Of a DNA stretch of 64,000 nt, positions 48,427 through 61,013 are shown piece by piece (positions within the stretch are counted from its first letter, which is position 1; each line of letters starts with the position of its first letter). A program made the translations under genes and the position numbers. The notes beneath the pieces are model-generated. The model saw only the letters and a list, made by a program, of their open reading frames with translations. It was not told the DNA's origin and did no database searches. Source of the stretch: Ensifer adhaerens (GTDB taxonomy: Bacteria > Pseudomonadota > Alphaproteobacteria > Rhizobiales > Rhizobiaceae); the NCBI RefSeq assembly GCF_020035535.1, contig NZ_CP083349.1:3479501-3543500 (forward strand), given 5' to 3'.

Positions 48427-49179
48427 TTACCGCCCGCCGCTGACATTGAGAATTGCTCCGGTCACATAAGTCGCCTTGTCCGACAGGAGGTAGAGAACCG
48501 CGTCAGCGACTTCTTCGGCGGTGCCGGGTCGCTGGACGGGAATGGTGTTGGCGAGATCGCGCGCCCTGTCCGGCAGGCCGCCGGACGCGTGGATCTCGGT
48601 ATCGATGATGCCGGGCCGGACCGCGTTGACGCGAATGCCCTCCGCCGCCACCTCGCGCGAAAGGCCTGTCGTGAAAGTGTCGATCGCACCCTTCGAAGCG
48701 GCGTAGTCGACATATTGCGCCGACGAACCGAGCACGGCGGCCATCGAGGAGATGTTGACGATGGCGCCGCCCTTGCCGCCGTAGCGCGTCGACATGAGAC
48801 GAACGGCTTCCGCCGCGCAACGGATGGAGCCGGTGATGTTGATGCGGAACATGCGCTCGAGCCGGTCGGCGGACATCTCGTCGACGCGGGCCGTCTGGCC
48901 AACGATGCCCGCATTGTTGACGAGGCCATCAAGCCGGCCAAAGGCCGCATCGACCGCGGCAAAGAGCGCCTGGATATCAGCCTCGGAACCGACATCGCCC
49001 TGAACCGCGATCGCCGTGCCGCCCGCCGCTTCGATCGCATGCACGACGGCTTCGGCCGCATCGCGGTTGGACGCATAGTTGACGACGACGCGCCAGCCAG
49101 CCTTTGCGGCGCCAAGGCAGATGGCAGCACCAATGCCGCGGCTACCGCCGGTCACGAGAAGAACAGGGTTATGGTTCAT
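48427..49179 (-). CDS. SDR-family oxidoreductase
   Basis: A 250-residue classical SDR: NAD(P) motif VTGGSRGIGAAICLGAAKAGW (8-28), NNAG, catalytic Ser (NISSMAAVLGSS) and YVDYAASKGAID (Tyr-x-x-x-Lys), and a normal C-terminus. Probable NADPH-type sugar or ketone reductase; substrate unknown. The start at 49179 follows AAGGG and overlaps the stop of the upstream gene by four bases; ATG 49188 is an alternative. It is 25 bases before lpdA. Confidence 0.88.
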   Translation of the reverse strand: MNHNPVLLVTGGSRGIGAAICLGAAKAGWRVVVNYASNRDAAEAVVHAIEAAGGTAIAVQGDVGSEADIQALFAAVDAAFGRLDGLVNNAGIVGQTARVDEMSADRLERMFRINITGSIRCAAEAVRLMSTRYGGKGGAIVNISSMAAVLGSSAQYVDYAASKGAIDTFTTGLSREVAAEGIRVNAVRPGIIDTEIHASGGLPDRARDLANTIPVQRPGTAEEVADAVLYLLSDKATYVTGAILNVSGGR

Positions 49180-49676
49180 GCGGCGCATCCCTTGAGCGCG
49201 AAGGAATCCCAACTGTCGGCTTCGGCTTTACCCTTGCCCCAGGCGCCCGATGCCCTGAGGGATGGACCGAAATCGGGCAGCAGCAGCTGCGCGGCCGCCG
49301 GCTCGCTCTCAGCCGGGATCTCACCGATCGCGCCGGCCTTGTCGAGCGCATAGACCACACCCTGCCACACGGTGCAGGCGCGCAGTTCTTCGCCGGTCGC
49401 ATCCCCTTCCGGGCAATTGTGCATGATCAGCCCGGTCGCGCGCTCCGGTTCGCCCGCCGGCATCACCACGCCGTCGAGCAGCAGCCCGGGCTTCAGCACC
49501 GCCACCTTGAAGTGGTTGCTGGTTGCCGCACTTGGTGAGCCGACCGGCTCGAAGCGCAGCTCGTAGCCGCCGTCGCGATCGGCATAGATCGCGTGCGACT
49601 GCTTGCAGTCGGCGGCAGCGGCGGGCGCGGCAAGCGCGCTTGCCAACAGGATCAGGGCGAGGCGACCGGAAACCAT
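49176..49676 (-). CDS. Small secreted protein of unknown function
   Basis: 166 residues with a clear signal peptide (MVSGRLALILLASALAAPAAA, cut before ADCKQSH). The mature part contains four cysteines (DCKQSH, HNCPEG, RACTVW, LKGCAA) that could form two disulphides in the periplasm, and a C-terminal GASGAWGKGKAEADSW-like tail. I do not recognise the family. It starts two bases after the LysE gene stop and overlaps the SDR start, so it is co-translated with both. Confidence 0.72.
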   Translation of the reverse strand: MVSGRLALILLASALAAPAAAADCKQSHAIYADRDGGYELRFEPVGSPSAATSNHFKVAVLKPGLLLDGVVMPAGEPERATGLIMHNCPEGDATGEELRACTVWQGVVYALDKAGAIGEIPAESEPAAAQLLLPDFGPSLRASGAWGKGKAEADSWDSFALKGCAA

Positions 49677-49678
49677 GA

Positions 49679-50320
49679 TCAGGCAGCCTTCTCCGTCGCG
49701 AGCTTGAGACCGAGCGCAATGAAGACCACGCCGCTGGCGCGGTCGATCCACTTGCTGGCGCGGGTAAAGGCGGCGCGCATGCGCGGCGTCGTCATGAACA
49801 GGCTGACGCCGACGAACCAGAGGATCAGGCAGGTGGCCATGACGAGGCCGTAGCCGAACTTGACGAGGATCGGCGTGTGGGCGCTGACGACGGTCGAGAA
49901 GATCGACAGGAAGAAGAACACCGGCTTCGGATTGAGGGCATTGGCGGCGAAACCGAGGCCGAAAGCCTTGGCGGCCGACTGGCCCTTACCCTGCTCATTG
50001 CCGTCCGCGCGCTCCACCTTGATCTCCGTCTGGCCGGCGCGCAGCGCTTTGATGCCGATATAGATCAGGTAGGCGACGCCGCACCATTTGACGATGTTGA
50101 AGAGGTAAATCGACTGCGAAATGATCAGGCCGAGGCCGAGGATCGTGTAGGTCACGTGGAACATCAGCGACGTGCCGATGCCGAAGGAGGTGATGATCGC
50201 CGGGCGGCGTCCATGCACGATCGACTGGCGCATGACCATGGCAAGGTCGGCGCCGGGAGAAACGATGGCGAAGGCGAAGATCGCCATCAGCGATGCGAGT
50301 TCGAAAAGATACTGGCTCAT
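49679..50320 (-). CDS. LysE-family translocator
   Basis: A 213-residue inner-membrane exporter of the LysE/RhtB family with six hydrophobic segments. The family motif is at the N-terminus: FAFAIVSPGADLAMVMRQSIVHGRRPAIITSFGIGTSL (SPGPD type, here SPGAD). Exports amino acids or related metabolites; the substrate is unknown. The start overlaps the VOC gene stop by four bases. Confidence 0.88.
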   Translation of the reverse strand: MSQYLFELASLMAIFAFAIVSPGADLAMVMRQSIVHGRRPAIITSFGIGTSLMFHVTYTILGLGLIISQSIYLFNIVKWCGVAYLIYIGIKALRAGQTEIKVERADGNEQGKGQSAAKAFGLGFAANALNPKPVFFFLSIFSTVVSAHTPILVKFGYGLVMATCLILWFVGVSLFMTTPRMRAAFTRASKWIDRASGVVFIALGLKLATEKAA

Positions 50321-50742
50321 GATTTTGCGACCGGTGCGTTGAAGGCCCAGACGTGGCCGAAGGGATCCTGAATACGCGCGTAGCGTGCGTGCCAGAAGGT
50401 ATCCTGCGGCTCCAGCACTGTCGATGCCCCGGCGGCAACCGCCTTGTCATAGGCTGCATCGACGTCGGCTGACACAGGAAGGTTGATGCTGATCGCCACC
50501 CCGGTGCCGCCGATGGTTTTCGGCGACAACACGCTGCCGCCGAATTCGGGGAACTCGTCGTGCAGCATGACCTCGCCGCCATAGATCGCGAGATTGGCGT
50601 GCATCACCCGTTTGCCGTCCTCGGCCATCGCATGGAAGCTGTTCACCGCGCCCAGGGCCTTCTCGTAGAAAGCAATGGCAGCAAGCCCGTCCTTGACGCA
50701 GATATGCGCCTGGATCGGCGGAACGTTGGGTCCGAATGCCAT
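50317..50742 (-). CDS. VOC-superfamily protein (PhnB/glyoxalase-like)
   Basis: A 141-residue protein with two beta-alpha-beta-beta-beta units of the VOC fold: AHICVKDGLAAIAFYEKALGA and later YARIQDPFGHVWAFN. Similar to PhnB-type proteins of unknown reaction. Metal ligands would be His13 and a C-terminal His in the PFGHVW block. Follows the MAPEG gene by 31 bases and is coupled to LysE. Confidence 0.82.
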   Translation of the reverse strand: MAFGPNVPPIQAHICVKDGLAAIAFYEKALGAVNSFHAMAEDGKRVMHANLAIYGGEVMLHDEFPEFGGSVLSPKTIGGTGVAISINLPVSADVDAAYDKAVAAGASTVLEPQDTFWHARYARIQDPFGHVWAFNAPVAKS

Positions 50743-50773
50743 GCCAATCTCCTCTTGCCTTGCCGCAGGGATG

Positions 50774-51187
50774 CTATGCCATGAGCCGAGCGACCATCAG
50801 CAACAGTGCGATGATCGACACGAACCAGACGATGGAGCGCAACACAGGAATGCCGGCCACATAGAGGCCGGTATAGACCACCCGTGCCAGAATCCACGTC
50901 ACCGCACCGACCGCGCCAAGACCGCCGGTCTTGCCGGTCACCGCCAATGCAAGCGCAAGGGCGACGAAGGCAGGGTAGGTTTCCAGCATGTTGCGAAGCG
51001 ACCGCAGCAGACGTCCTGCCACGATGCTCTTCGAAACGCGCTGCTCATCCCGGGGGCCAAGCAGGTATTTGACACCGAGGTCTCCGGCGAGGTCCAGCGA
51101 CAGCGCCTGCACCAGGATGTGAGCGACTAGCAACACGACGCTCCAGCCGAGCACCCAGATTTCAGTCGACGCGGCTGCGGCTTCCAT
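50774..51187 (-). CDS. MAPEG-family membrane protein
   Basis: A 137-residue four-helix membrane protein of the MAPEG family. GRLLRSLRNMLETYPAFVALALALAV contains the conserved RNxxE-type motif. Relatives bind glutathione or eicosanoids; the bacterial role is unknown. GAGGGG precedes ATG 51187; an ATG at 51211 is also open. It is the first gene of the five-gene insert between sucB and lpdA. Confidence 0.8.
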   Translation of the reverse strand: MEAAAASTEIWVLGWSVVLLVAHILVQALSLDLAGDLGVKYLLGPRDEQRVSKSIVAGRLLRSLRNMLETYPAFVALALALAVTGKTGGLGAVGAVTWILARVVYTGLYVAGIPVLRSIVWFVSIIALLLMVARLMA

Positions 51188-51304
51188 CACCCCTCGCACT
51201 CTCAGGATCAATCCAGATCAGTATCACGTTCCCGCCGTGGCAAACCACCTCGGCAAGGGTGGCGGGTGAACGCTCAACCACTGTCTCCGACAGGCATGAC
51301 GATC

Positions 51305-51332
51305 GACGGGGGCGCGCAGAGGCGCCCCCGTC
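51305..51332 (-). terminator. Hairpin past sucB
   Basis: GACGGGGGCGC and GCGCCCCCGTC form a perfect 11-bp stem with a six-base loop, 11 bases past the sucB stop. There is no T-run, so it may be a partial terminator or stability stem. Confidence 0.55.
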
Positions 51333-51342
51333 TGTTCAAAGA

Positions 51343-52578
<1,236 letters not shown>

Positions 52579-52634
52579 GATTTTTGTTCCGTTGATCAGA
52601 TATCTGTTTCTATTGGCTCAGAGCGTGGGGAGCA

Positions 52635-55631
52635 TCAGCCCCCCAGCGCGTCCTCGAGGAAAGCGGCAAGCTGCGCCAGGTGCTTCGACATCAGGCCCGT
52701 CGCCGGCGAGGCGGCGGCCGGACGGCCGGTGTAGCGCACGCGCTGATACTTGGCGTCGATATGGGCGAGAACCCATTCGAGGTACGGGTCGATGAACGAC
52801 CAGGCGCCCATGTTCTTCGGCTCTTCCTGGCACCAGACCATCTCCGCGTTGCGGAAGCGGCTGAGCTCGTTGATCAGCGCCTTGGCCGGGAACGGATAGA
52901 GCTGTTCGACGCGCAGCAGGTAGATGTCGTCGATGCCGCGCTTTTCGCGTTCTTCGAGCAGGTCGTAATAGACCTTGCCCGAGCAGAGCACGACGCGACG
53001 GATCTTCGAATCCTTCTGCAGCTTGATCGGACCATCCTTGATAACCTCGGCGTCGTCCCACAGCAGGCGGTGGAACGAGCTTTCGCCGGCCATTTCCGAT
53101 AGGCTGGAGATCGCACGCTTGTGGCGCAGCAATGACTTCGGCGTCATCAGGATCAGCGGCTTGCGGAAGTCGCGCTTCACCTGACGGCGCAGGATGTGGA
53201 AGTAGTTCGCCGGCGTCGTGACGTTGGCGACCTGCATGTTGTCTTCGGCGCAGAGCTGCAGGAAGCGTTCGAGGCGGGCGGAGGAGTGCTCCGGACCCTG
53301 ACCCTCATAGCCGTGCGGCAGCAGGCAGACGAGACCCGACATGCGCAACCACTTGCGCTCGCCCGAGGAGACGAACTGGTCGAAGACGACCTGCGCACCG
53401 TTGGCGAAGTCGCCGAACTGGGCTTCCCAGAGGGTCAGCGCGTTGGGGCGGGCGAGCGAGTAGCCGTATTCGAAGCCGAGAACCGCCTCTTCCGAAAGCA
53501 TCGAGTTGATGACTTCGTAGCGGGCCTGGGTCGGCGCGAGGTTCGCGAGCGGAATGTAGCGCTCTTCGGTCTGCTGATCGTAGAGAACCGAGTGGCGCTG
53601 CGAGAAGGTGCCGCGTTCGCAGTCCTGGCCCGACAGGCGGATCTTGGTGCCCTCGATGCAGAGCGTGCCGAAAGCAAGCGCTTCGGCCATGGCCCAGTCG
53701 ACGCCTTCGCCGGTCTGGATCATGTTGGCGCGGTTTTCCATGAAGCGCTGGATCGTGCGGTGCGCGTTGAAGCCTGCCGGGATCTCCGAGATCTTGCGGC
53801 CGACTTCCTTGAGCTGCTTCATCGGCACCGAGGTCTTGCCGCGGCGCTGTTCATCCTGGTTGTCGGCCGAGCGCAGGCCCGACCAGGCGCCATCGAGCCA
53901 GTCGGCCTTGTTCGGCTTGTAGGACTGGCCGGCCTCGAACTCCTGCTCGAGGTGAGCACGCCAATCGGCCTTCATCTTCTCGACTTCGCCTTCGGTGATC
54001 AGGCCTTCGGCAATCAGTCGGTCGGAGTAGAGCTGGACGACGGTCTTGTGGGCGCGGATGACCTTGTACATCTTCGGCTGGGTGAACGCCGGCTCATCGC
54101 CTTCGTTATGGCCGAAGCGGCGGTAGCAGAACATGTCGATGACGACAGGCTTGTGGAACTTCATCCGGAATTCGGTGGCGATCTTGGCCGCGTAGACAAC
54201 CGCTTCCGGATCGTCGCCGTTGACGTGGAAGATCGGCGCTTCGATCATCTTGGCGACGTCGGACGGATAGGGCGACGAACGCGAGAAGGCCGGATTGGTA
54301 GTGAAGCCGATCTGGTTGTTGATGATGAAATGCACGGTGCCGGCAACGCGGTGGCCGCGCAGACCCGAAAGGCCGAGGATTTCGGCAATCACGCCCTGGC
54401 CTGCGAAGGCAGCATCACCGTGCAGCAGCAGCGGCATGACCTTGGAACGTTCGCGCAGCGGGATGATGTCGCCTTCAAAGACGGTCGCCATCTGGTCCTG
54501 TTTCGCACGGGCCTTGCCCATGACCACAGGGTTGACGATTTCGAGGTGCGAGGGGTTCGCCGTCAGCGACAGGTGAACCTTGTTGCCGTCGAATTCGCGG
54601 TCGGAGGAAGCACCGAGGTGGTACTTCACGTCGCCCGAACCTTCGACGTCGTCAGGCGCGTAGGAACCGCCCTTGAACTCGTGGAAGATGGCGCGGTGGG
54701 GCTTGGCCATGACCTGCGAAAGCACGTTCAGACGGCCGCGGTGGGCCATGCCGAGCACGATTTCCTTCAGGCCTTCCTGGCCGCCGCGCTTGATGATCTG
54801 CTCGAGCGCGGGGATGAGCGATTCACCCCCGTCAAGACCGAAGCGCTTGGTGCCCTTGTACTTGACGTCGATGAACTGCTCGAAGCCTTCCGACTCGATC
54901 AGCTTCTGCAGAATCGCCTTCTTGCCTTCAGGCGTGAACTCGACGCCCTTGTCCGGACCTTCGATGCGTTCCTGGATCCAGCCCTTCTCTTCCGGGTTGG
55001 ACATGTGCATGAACTCGACGCCGATCGTCGAGCAGTAGGTGCGCTCGAGGATCTCGACCATCTCGCGAACGGTCGCGTATTCGAGGCCGAGCACGTTATC
55101 GATGAAGATCTTGCGATCGAGATCCTTGTCCTCGAACCCATAGTTCGAGGGGGAAAGCTCGTTGTAGTCTTCGACCGGGGCAGCAAGGCCGAGCGGATCG
55201 AGCTTGGCATGCAGGTGGCCGCGGGCGCGGTAGGCACGGATCATCATGATGGCGCGGACGGAATCGCGCGTCGCCTGGTGGATGTCGGCGGCGCTGGCAA
55301 CGGTACCGGTGGCGGCAGCCGTTTCCTCAACCTTCGCCTTGACCTTCTTCTCGATGACCTTCTCGACCGTGCCCCAGTCGCCATCGAGCGCCGAGACCAG
55401 TTCACCATTGGCCGGGATCGGCCAGTTGTTCTTTTTCCAGGAGGCGCCCTTGGCTGCCTTCACCACATCTTCCGGCCGGTCGGCGAGCGCCTTGAAGAAG
55501 GCCTGCCATTCGGCCGACACGGACGCCGGGTCCGCCTCGTAGCGTGCATGGAGCTGCTCGATATAGGCGGCGTTGGCGCCGTCCAGAAACGAAGTGAGCT
55601 GGAATTGCTCGTTGGCCTCTTGCCTTGTCAT
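52635..55631 (-). CDS. sucA: 2-oxoglutarate dehydrogenase E1
   Basis: A 998-residue thiamin-diphosphate enzyme that decarboxylates 2-oxoglutarate. The N-terminal E1 segment SFLDGANAAYIEQLHARYEADPASV is the binding region for E2. GMAHRGRLNVL and the ThDP motif VNGDDPEAVVYAAK (GDD...N) follow, then the MnII-type C-terminal domain (CLPHGYEGQGPEHSSARLERFLQL). ATG 55631 gives the usual rhizobial length; the frame open to 55772 is in the intergenic region. Preceded by a 247-base gap with a long hairpin after sucD. Confidence 0.97.
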   Translation of the reverse strand: MTRQEANEQFQLTSFLDGANAAYIEQLHARYEADPASVSAEWQAFFKALADRPEDVVKAAKGASWKKNNWPIPANGELVSALDGDWGTVEKVIEKKVKAKVEETAAATGTVASAADIHQATRDSVRAIMMIRAYRARGHLHAKLDPLGLAAPVEDYNELSPSNYGFEDKDLDRKIFIDNVLGLEYATVREMVEILERTYCSTIGVEFMHMSNPEEKGWIQERIEGPDKGVEFTPEGKKAILQKLIESEGFEQFIDVKYKGTKRFGLDGGESLIPALEQIIKRGGQEGLKEIVLGMAHRGRLNVLSQVMAKPHRAIFHEFKGGSYAPDDVEGSGDVKYHLGASSDREFDGNKVHLSLTANPSHLEIVNPVVMGKARAKQDQMATVFEGDIIPLRERSKVMPLLLHGDAAFAGQGVIAEILGLSGLRGHRVAGTVHFIINNQIGFTTNPAFSRSSPYPSDVAKMIEAPIFHVNGDDPEAVVYAAKIATEFRMKFHKPVVIDMFCYRRFGHNEGDEPAFTQPKMYKVIRAHKTVVQLYSDRLIAEGLITEGEVEKMKADWRAHLEQEFEAGQSYKPNKADWLDGAWSGLRSADNQDEQRRGKTSVPMKQLKEVGRKISEIPAGFNAHRTIQRFMENRANMIQTGEGVDWAMAEALAFGTLCIEGTKIRLSGQDCERGTFSQRHSVLYDQQTEERYIPLANLAPTQARYEVINSMLSEEAVLGFEYGYSLARPNALTLWEAQFGDFANGAQVVFDQFVSSGERKWLRMSGLVCLLPHGYEGQGPEHSSARLERFLQLCAEDNMQVANVTTPANYFHILRRQVKRDFRKPLILMTPKSLLRHKRAISSLSEMAGESSFHRLLWDDAEVIKDGPIKLQKDSKIRRVVLCSGKVYYDLLEEREKRGIDDIYLLRVEQLYPFPAKALINELSRFRNAEMVWCQEEPKNMGAWSFIDPYLEWVLAHIDAKYQRVRYTGRPAAASPATGLMSKHLAQLAAFLEDALGG

Positions 55632-55836
55632 GGTCTCACGCGGACTGTTCTGTCCGCCTCCTGACTGAAGTTGGGTTGCCGGGTATCCCGGTCGTTCATG
55701 TTCGTTCGGCGCGTCCGGGCGCCGGGCCTTTTTCCTACGATGCCGCGCATCCTTGAGGACGCGCCGGGTCACCGTGGCACTTCATTGCCGCGTATCCTGA
55801 TCTTGCATCAGCCAAGGAAACACGCGGACTGCAGAT

Positions 55837-55866
55837 TGCCCGGGCCGGATCGGTCCGGCCCGGGCA
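55837..55866 (-). other. 13-bp stem between sucD and sucA
   Basis: TGCCCGGGCCGGA, loop TCGG, TCCGGCCCGGGCA: a perfect, GC-only stem just past the sucD stop, with no T-run. It could stop or protect mRNA between sucCD and sucAB. Confidence 0.65.
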
Positions 55867-55878
55867 GAAGTCTTGCGA

Positions 55879-56781
55879 TCAGCCCTTGAGGACTTCGACC
55901 AGCGTCTTGCCGAGACGGGCCGGCGAAGGCGACACGCGGATGCCTGCCTGTTCCATCGCGGCGATCTTGGATTCCGCATCGCCCTTGCCGCCGGAAACGA
56001 CAGCGCCGGCGTGACCCATGGTGCGGCCCTTCGGCGCGGTACGGCCGGCGATGAAGCCGGCCATCGGCTTCTTGCGGCCCTTCTTGGCTTCGTCGATGAG
56101 GAACTGCGCCGCATCCTCTTCGGCCGAGCCGCCGATTTCGCCGATCATGATGATCGAGGTCGTGGCTTCGTCCGCCAGGAACATCTCGAGCACGTCGATG
56201 AACTCGGTACCCTTGACCGGGTCGCCGCCGATGCCGACAGCCGTCGTCTGGCCGAGGCCTTCGTTGGAGGTCTGGAACACGGCTTCATAGGTGAGCGTAC
56301 CCGAGCGCGAAACGATACCGACCGAACCCTTGCGGAAGATCGAGCCCGGCATGATGCCGATCTTGCATTCTTCCGGCGTCAGGATACCGGGGCAGTTCGG
56401 GCCGAGCAGGCGCGACTTGGAGCGGTCGAGACGGGCCTTGACGCGCACCATGTCGGCAACCGGGATGCCTTCGGTGATGCAGGTGATGAACGGGATTTCC
56501 GCATCGATCGCCTCGATGATCGCGTCCGCAGCGCCTGCCGGCGGAACGTAGATCACGGATGCGTCCGCACCGGTCTTTTCACGGCCTTCGGCAACCGAAG
56601 CGAAGATCGGCAGGGTTTCGCCCTTGGAGCCGGTCCAGGTTTCGCCGCCCTTCTTCGGGTGAATGCCGCCGACCATCTGCGTGCCGTAATAGGCAAGCGC
56701 CTGTTCGGTATGGAAGGTGCCGGTCTTGCCGGTCAGGCCCTGAACGAGGACCTTGGTGTTCTTGTTAACGAGAATCGACAT
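55879..56781 (-). CDS. sucD: Succinyl-CoA synthetase alpha subunit
   Basis: A 300-residue CoA-binding subunit. CoA site [21 protein letters not shown] (13-33) and the phosphorylated histidine in [16 protein letters not shown] (about 245). Converts succinyl-CoA to succinate while making ATP or GTP. It follows sucC by 17 bases and is divided from sucA by a stable hairpin. Confidence 0.97.
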   Translation of the reverse strand: MSILVNKNTKVLVQGLTGKTGTFHTEQALAYYGTQMVGGIHPKKGGETWTGSKGETLPIFASVAEGREKTGADASVIYVPPAGAADAIIEAIDAEIPFITCITEGIPVADMVRVKARLDRSKSRLLGPNCPGILTPEECKIGIMPGSIFRKGSVGIVSRSGTLTYEAVFQTSNEGLGQTTAVGIGGDPVKGTEFIDVLEMFLADEATTSIIMIGEIGGSAEEDAAQFLIDEAKKGRKKPMAGFIAGRTAPKGRTMGHAGAVVSGGKGDAESKIAAMEQAGIRVSPSPARLGKTLVEVLKG

Positions 56782-56798
56782 TAGGTCTGGTCCTTCAG

Positions 56799-57992
<1,194 letters not shown>

Positions 57993-58105
57993 GGTGGTTT
58001 TCCTGTCTGGAGCATTATGCGGGCAGGTGAGGCACCTACCCGCACCAATGCGGCAAAAACAAAGAGGCTGAGCGGATACGGGGACGCCCGCTCAGCGGGA
58101 CGCGA

Positions 58106-59101
<996 letters not shown>

Positions 59102-59212
59102 TCAAGGCCTGAAACGCGGCAAACGCCAAACCTTCGCGGAAGCCATTAAACGGCAATCGTTAAAATATCAATCGATACTTTTTGATGAAGGAATTTCAAT
59201 CGGTTAGATCAT

Positions 59213-59240
59213 AAAATTCTTACGTAAACGTAAGAATTTT
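59213..59240. promoter_or_regulatory. AT-rich 12-bp-arm inverted repeat before mdh
   Basis: AAAATTCTTACG, spacer TAAA, CGTAAGAATTTT: a perfect repeat 142 bases before the mdh start and 14 bases past the zapE stop. The site is far richer in A/T than its surroundings. It could be an operator for mdh-suc or a terminator-like stem for zapE. Confidence 0.55.
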
Positions 59241-59253
59241 CGTCACGACTGCG

Positions 59254-60408
59254 TCATGAAACAGCACGATTGGCGGGGTGCTCTGCGGCATATTCCTCGC
59301 TCTGCATCTCGATCAGCCGCGAAACCGTACGGTCGAACTCGAAGCCTTCCGTACCCTTTTTCTGGGTCAGAAGATCCTGCGGCTCGGCCGCGGCCGAAGC
59401 GAACAATCGGGCCCCGTTATCGTAGAGCGTGTCGACCAGGAGGATAAAGCGCTTGGTCTCGTTGCGCATGTGGGGGCCCAGATGCGGCACGTGATCGACG
59501 AAGATCGTCGAATAGCGCTCGAGGATGGCAAGATAGTCGGCCGCACCCAGCGGCTGCTGGCAGAGATCGGAAAATGCAAAGCGGGCGCTTTGCCCGGCTG
59601 CGGCCGGCACATGGATCTTGCGGCCCTTGCGTGGCACTTCCGCCGGGGCAGCGGCCTCGTGGCGGGTTTCCTGGGCCCAGGCGCGCGCCATGGCCGCATC
59701 CGCCTCCGGGCCGAGCGGCGAAAGCCATACCGGACTGCCGTCGGTCTTCGTCAGGCGGTAGTCGGTATCCGTGTCCAGAGAGATGACCTCGGCATTCGCC
59801 TTGAGGAGATCGATGAAGGGCAGGAACAGACCGCGATTGAGGCCGTCGCGGTAGAGATCGTCAGGCGCAACGTTCGACGTCGCGACCAGCACGCAACCCT
59901 TGGAAAAAAGCTCGCCAAAGAGCCTGCCGAGGATCATGGCATCGGCAATGTCGGTTACCGAAAACTCGTCGAAGCAGAGCAGTCGCGCCTCGCCGAAGAG
60001 CTCCGAGGCAACCGGCGGGATCGGATCGGCCTGCTTGGTCTCGCCGTTCTTGAGCTTCTGGCGGTGCCTGTAGATGCGCTCGTGCACATCGGCCATGAAT
60101 TCATGGAAATGCGCCCGGCGCTTGCGCTGGATCGGCACCGTATCGAAGAACAGGTCCATCAGCATGGTCTTGCCGCGCCCGACGCCGCCATGGATGTAGA
60201 GACCCTTGACCGGCGGCTGGTCCTTCTTGCGCGAGGCAAACAGCCAGCCGAGCGCATTGGTCTTGCGCGACGGGCGGCTGGCCAGCAACTCTGCAGAAAG
60301 GTGATCGAAGCGCCGCGCAATCGTAAACTGTGCGGGGTCGCGCTTACGCTCGCCGCTCGCGACGAGCGCTTCGAGCTTGCGGTAGATACTGTCGTCAGGA
60401 TTGAGCAC
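59254..60408 (-). CDS. zapE: ZapE/AFG1-type ATPase (GTG start)
   Basis: A 384-residue AAA ATPase related to E. coli ZapE and mitochondrial LACE1/AFG1. Walker A is GGVGRGKTMLMDLFF (about 74-88), Walker B LLCFDEFSVTDIADA, and the sensor region TSNVAPDDLYRDGLNR. Thought to act in cell division or membrane-protein quality control. The start is a GTG at 60408 with GGGTGAG before it; no in-frame ATG fits. It lies between the lipoprotein gene and mdh, on the same strand. Confidence 0.85.
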   Translation of the reverse strand: MLNPDDSIYRKLEALVASGERKRDPAQFTIARRFDHLSAELLASRPSRKTNALGWLFASRKKDQPPVKGLYIHGGVGRGKTMLMDLFFDTVPIQRKRRAHFHEFMADVHERIYRHRQKLKNGETKQADPIPPVASELFGEARLLCFDEFSVTDIADAMILGRLFGELFSKGCVLVATSNVAPDDLYRDGLNRGLFLPFIDLLKANAEVISLDTDTDYRLTKTDGSPVWLSPLGPEADAAMARAWAQETRHEAAAPAEVPRKGRKIHVPAAAGQSARFAFSDLCQQPLGAADYLAILERYSTIFVDHVPHLGPHMRNETKRFILLVDTLYDNGARLFASAAAEPQDLLTQKKGTEGFEFDRTVSRLIEMQSEEYAAEHPANRAVS

Positions 60409-60430
60409 GTCTCACCCGAGATGGGACGGA

Positions 60431-60459
60431 AAAACAAAAGCCCGGCGCGCGACCGGGCT
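60431..60459 (-). terminator. Terminator after the Omp19-like gene
   Basis: On the minus strand: AGCCCGG, eight-base-or-less loop, CCGGGCT, then TTTGTTTTT. It separates the lipoprotein gene from zapE. Confidence 0.8.
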
Positions 60460-60467
60460 CTATGGCG

Positions 60468-61013
60468 TCAGCGGCTGAGGCTTACCGGCTGGCCGCCATT
60501 GGTCGAGCCGTCGAAACGGGCATCCGCCGTCTTGTAGAGACGGGCGATGGCGTTGCCGCTGCGGTCCTTGAGAACCACCTGCTTGCCGGCGACTTCCCAG
60601 GAACCCATCGTCGTCAGCTCGCCGGCGCAGCCGCGCGTGCCGCCGCGCGAGCCGGAGCCGAGATTGGTGAGCGTCAGGAACATGTCGCAGGAGCTACCGG
60701 CGCTCGATACACGCCAGTTGCCGACCATCGATTCCTTGGTGACGTCAAGACCGCCGCCGGCAGCCGCAGCGACCTGCGTGCCAGGCTGCTGGACCGTGCC
60801 GGGCGTCATAGTCCCGTTCGTCGGTGCAGCCGGGAATTGCGAAGTGTTTCCGGTCGGCGCCGGAAGCTGGTTCGACGAAACCGAGGGTACCGGAGCGGCC
60901 TGGATGGGAGCAGGTGAAGCATCCTGGGAACTGAATCCGCCCATTGATGTCCGCTGGCATCCGGTCAGCGCAAGCACAACTGCCAGCCCCGCCGCCGCAT
61001 GAATAACCCGCAT
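60468..61013 (-). CDS. AprI/Inh-type outer-membrane lipoprotein (Omp19-like)
   Basis: A 181-residue lipoprotein. The signal ends in the lipobox LALTGC, with Cys19 as the lipidated residue. A Pro/Ala/Thr-rich linker (about 30-90) precedes the AprI/Inh domain [25 protein letters not shown] with two cysteines (SCD and GCAG). Brucella Omp19 is of this kind and inhibits proteases; the same role is inferred here. AGGAGTAGG precedes ATG 61013. Monocistronic, ended by a terminator. Confidence 0.82.
   Translation of the reverse strand: MRVIHAAAGLAVVLALTGCQRTSMGGFSSQDASPAPIQAAPVPSVSSNQLPAPTGNTSQFPAAPTNGTMTPGTVQQPGTQVAAAAGGGLDVTKESMVGNWRVSSAGSSCDMFLTLTNLGSGSRGGTRGCAGELTTMGSWEVAGKQVVLKDRSGNAIARLYKTADARFDGSTNGGQPVSLSR

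Noticed and set aside
53196..55664. An 822-codon plus-strand frame opposite sucA
   Set aside because: It is antisense to sucA over its whole length and lacks any known motif or ribosome site.
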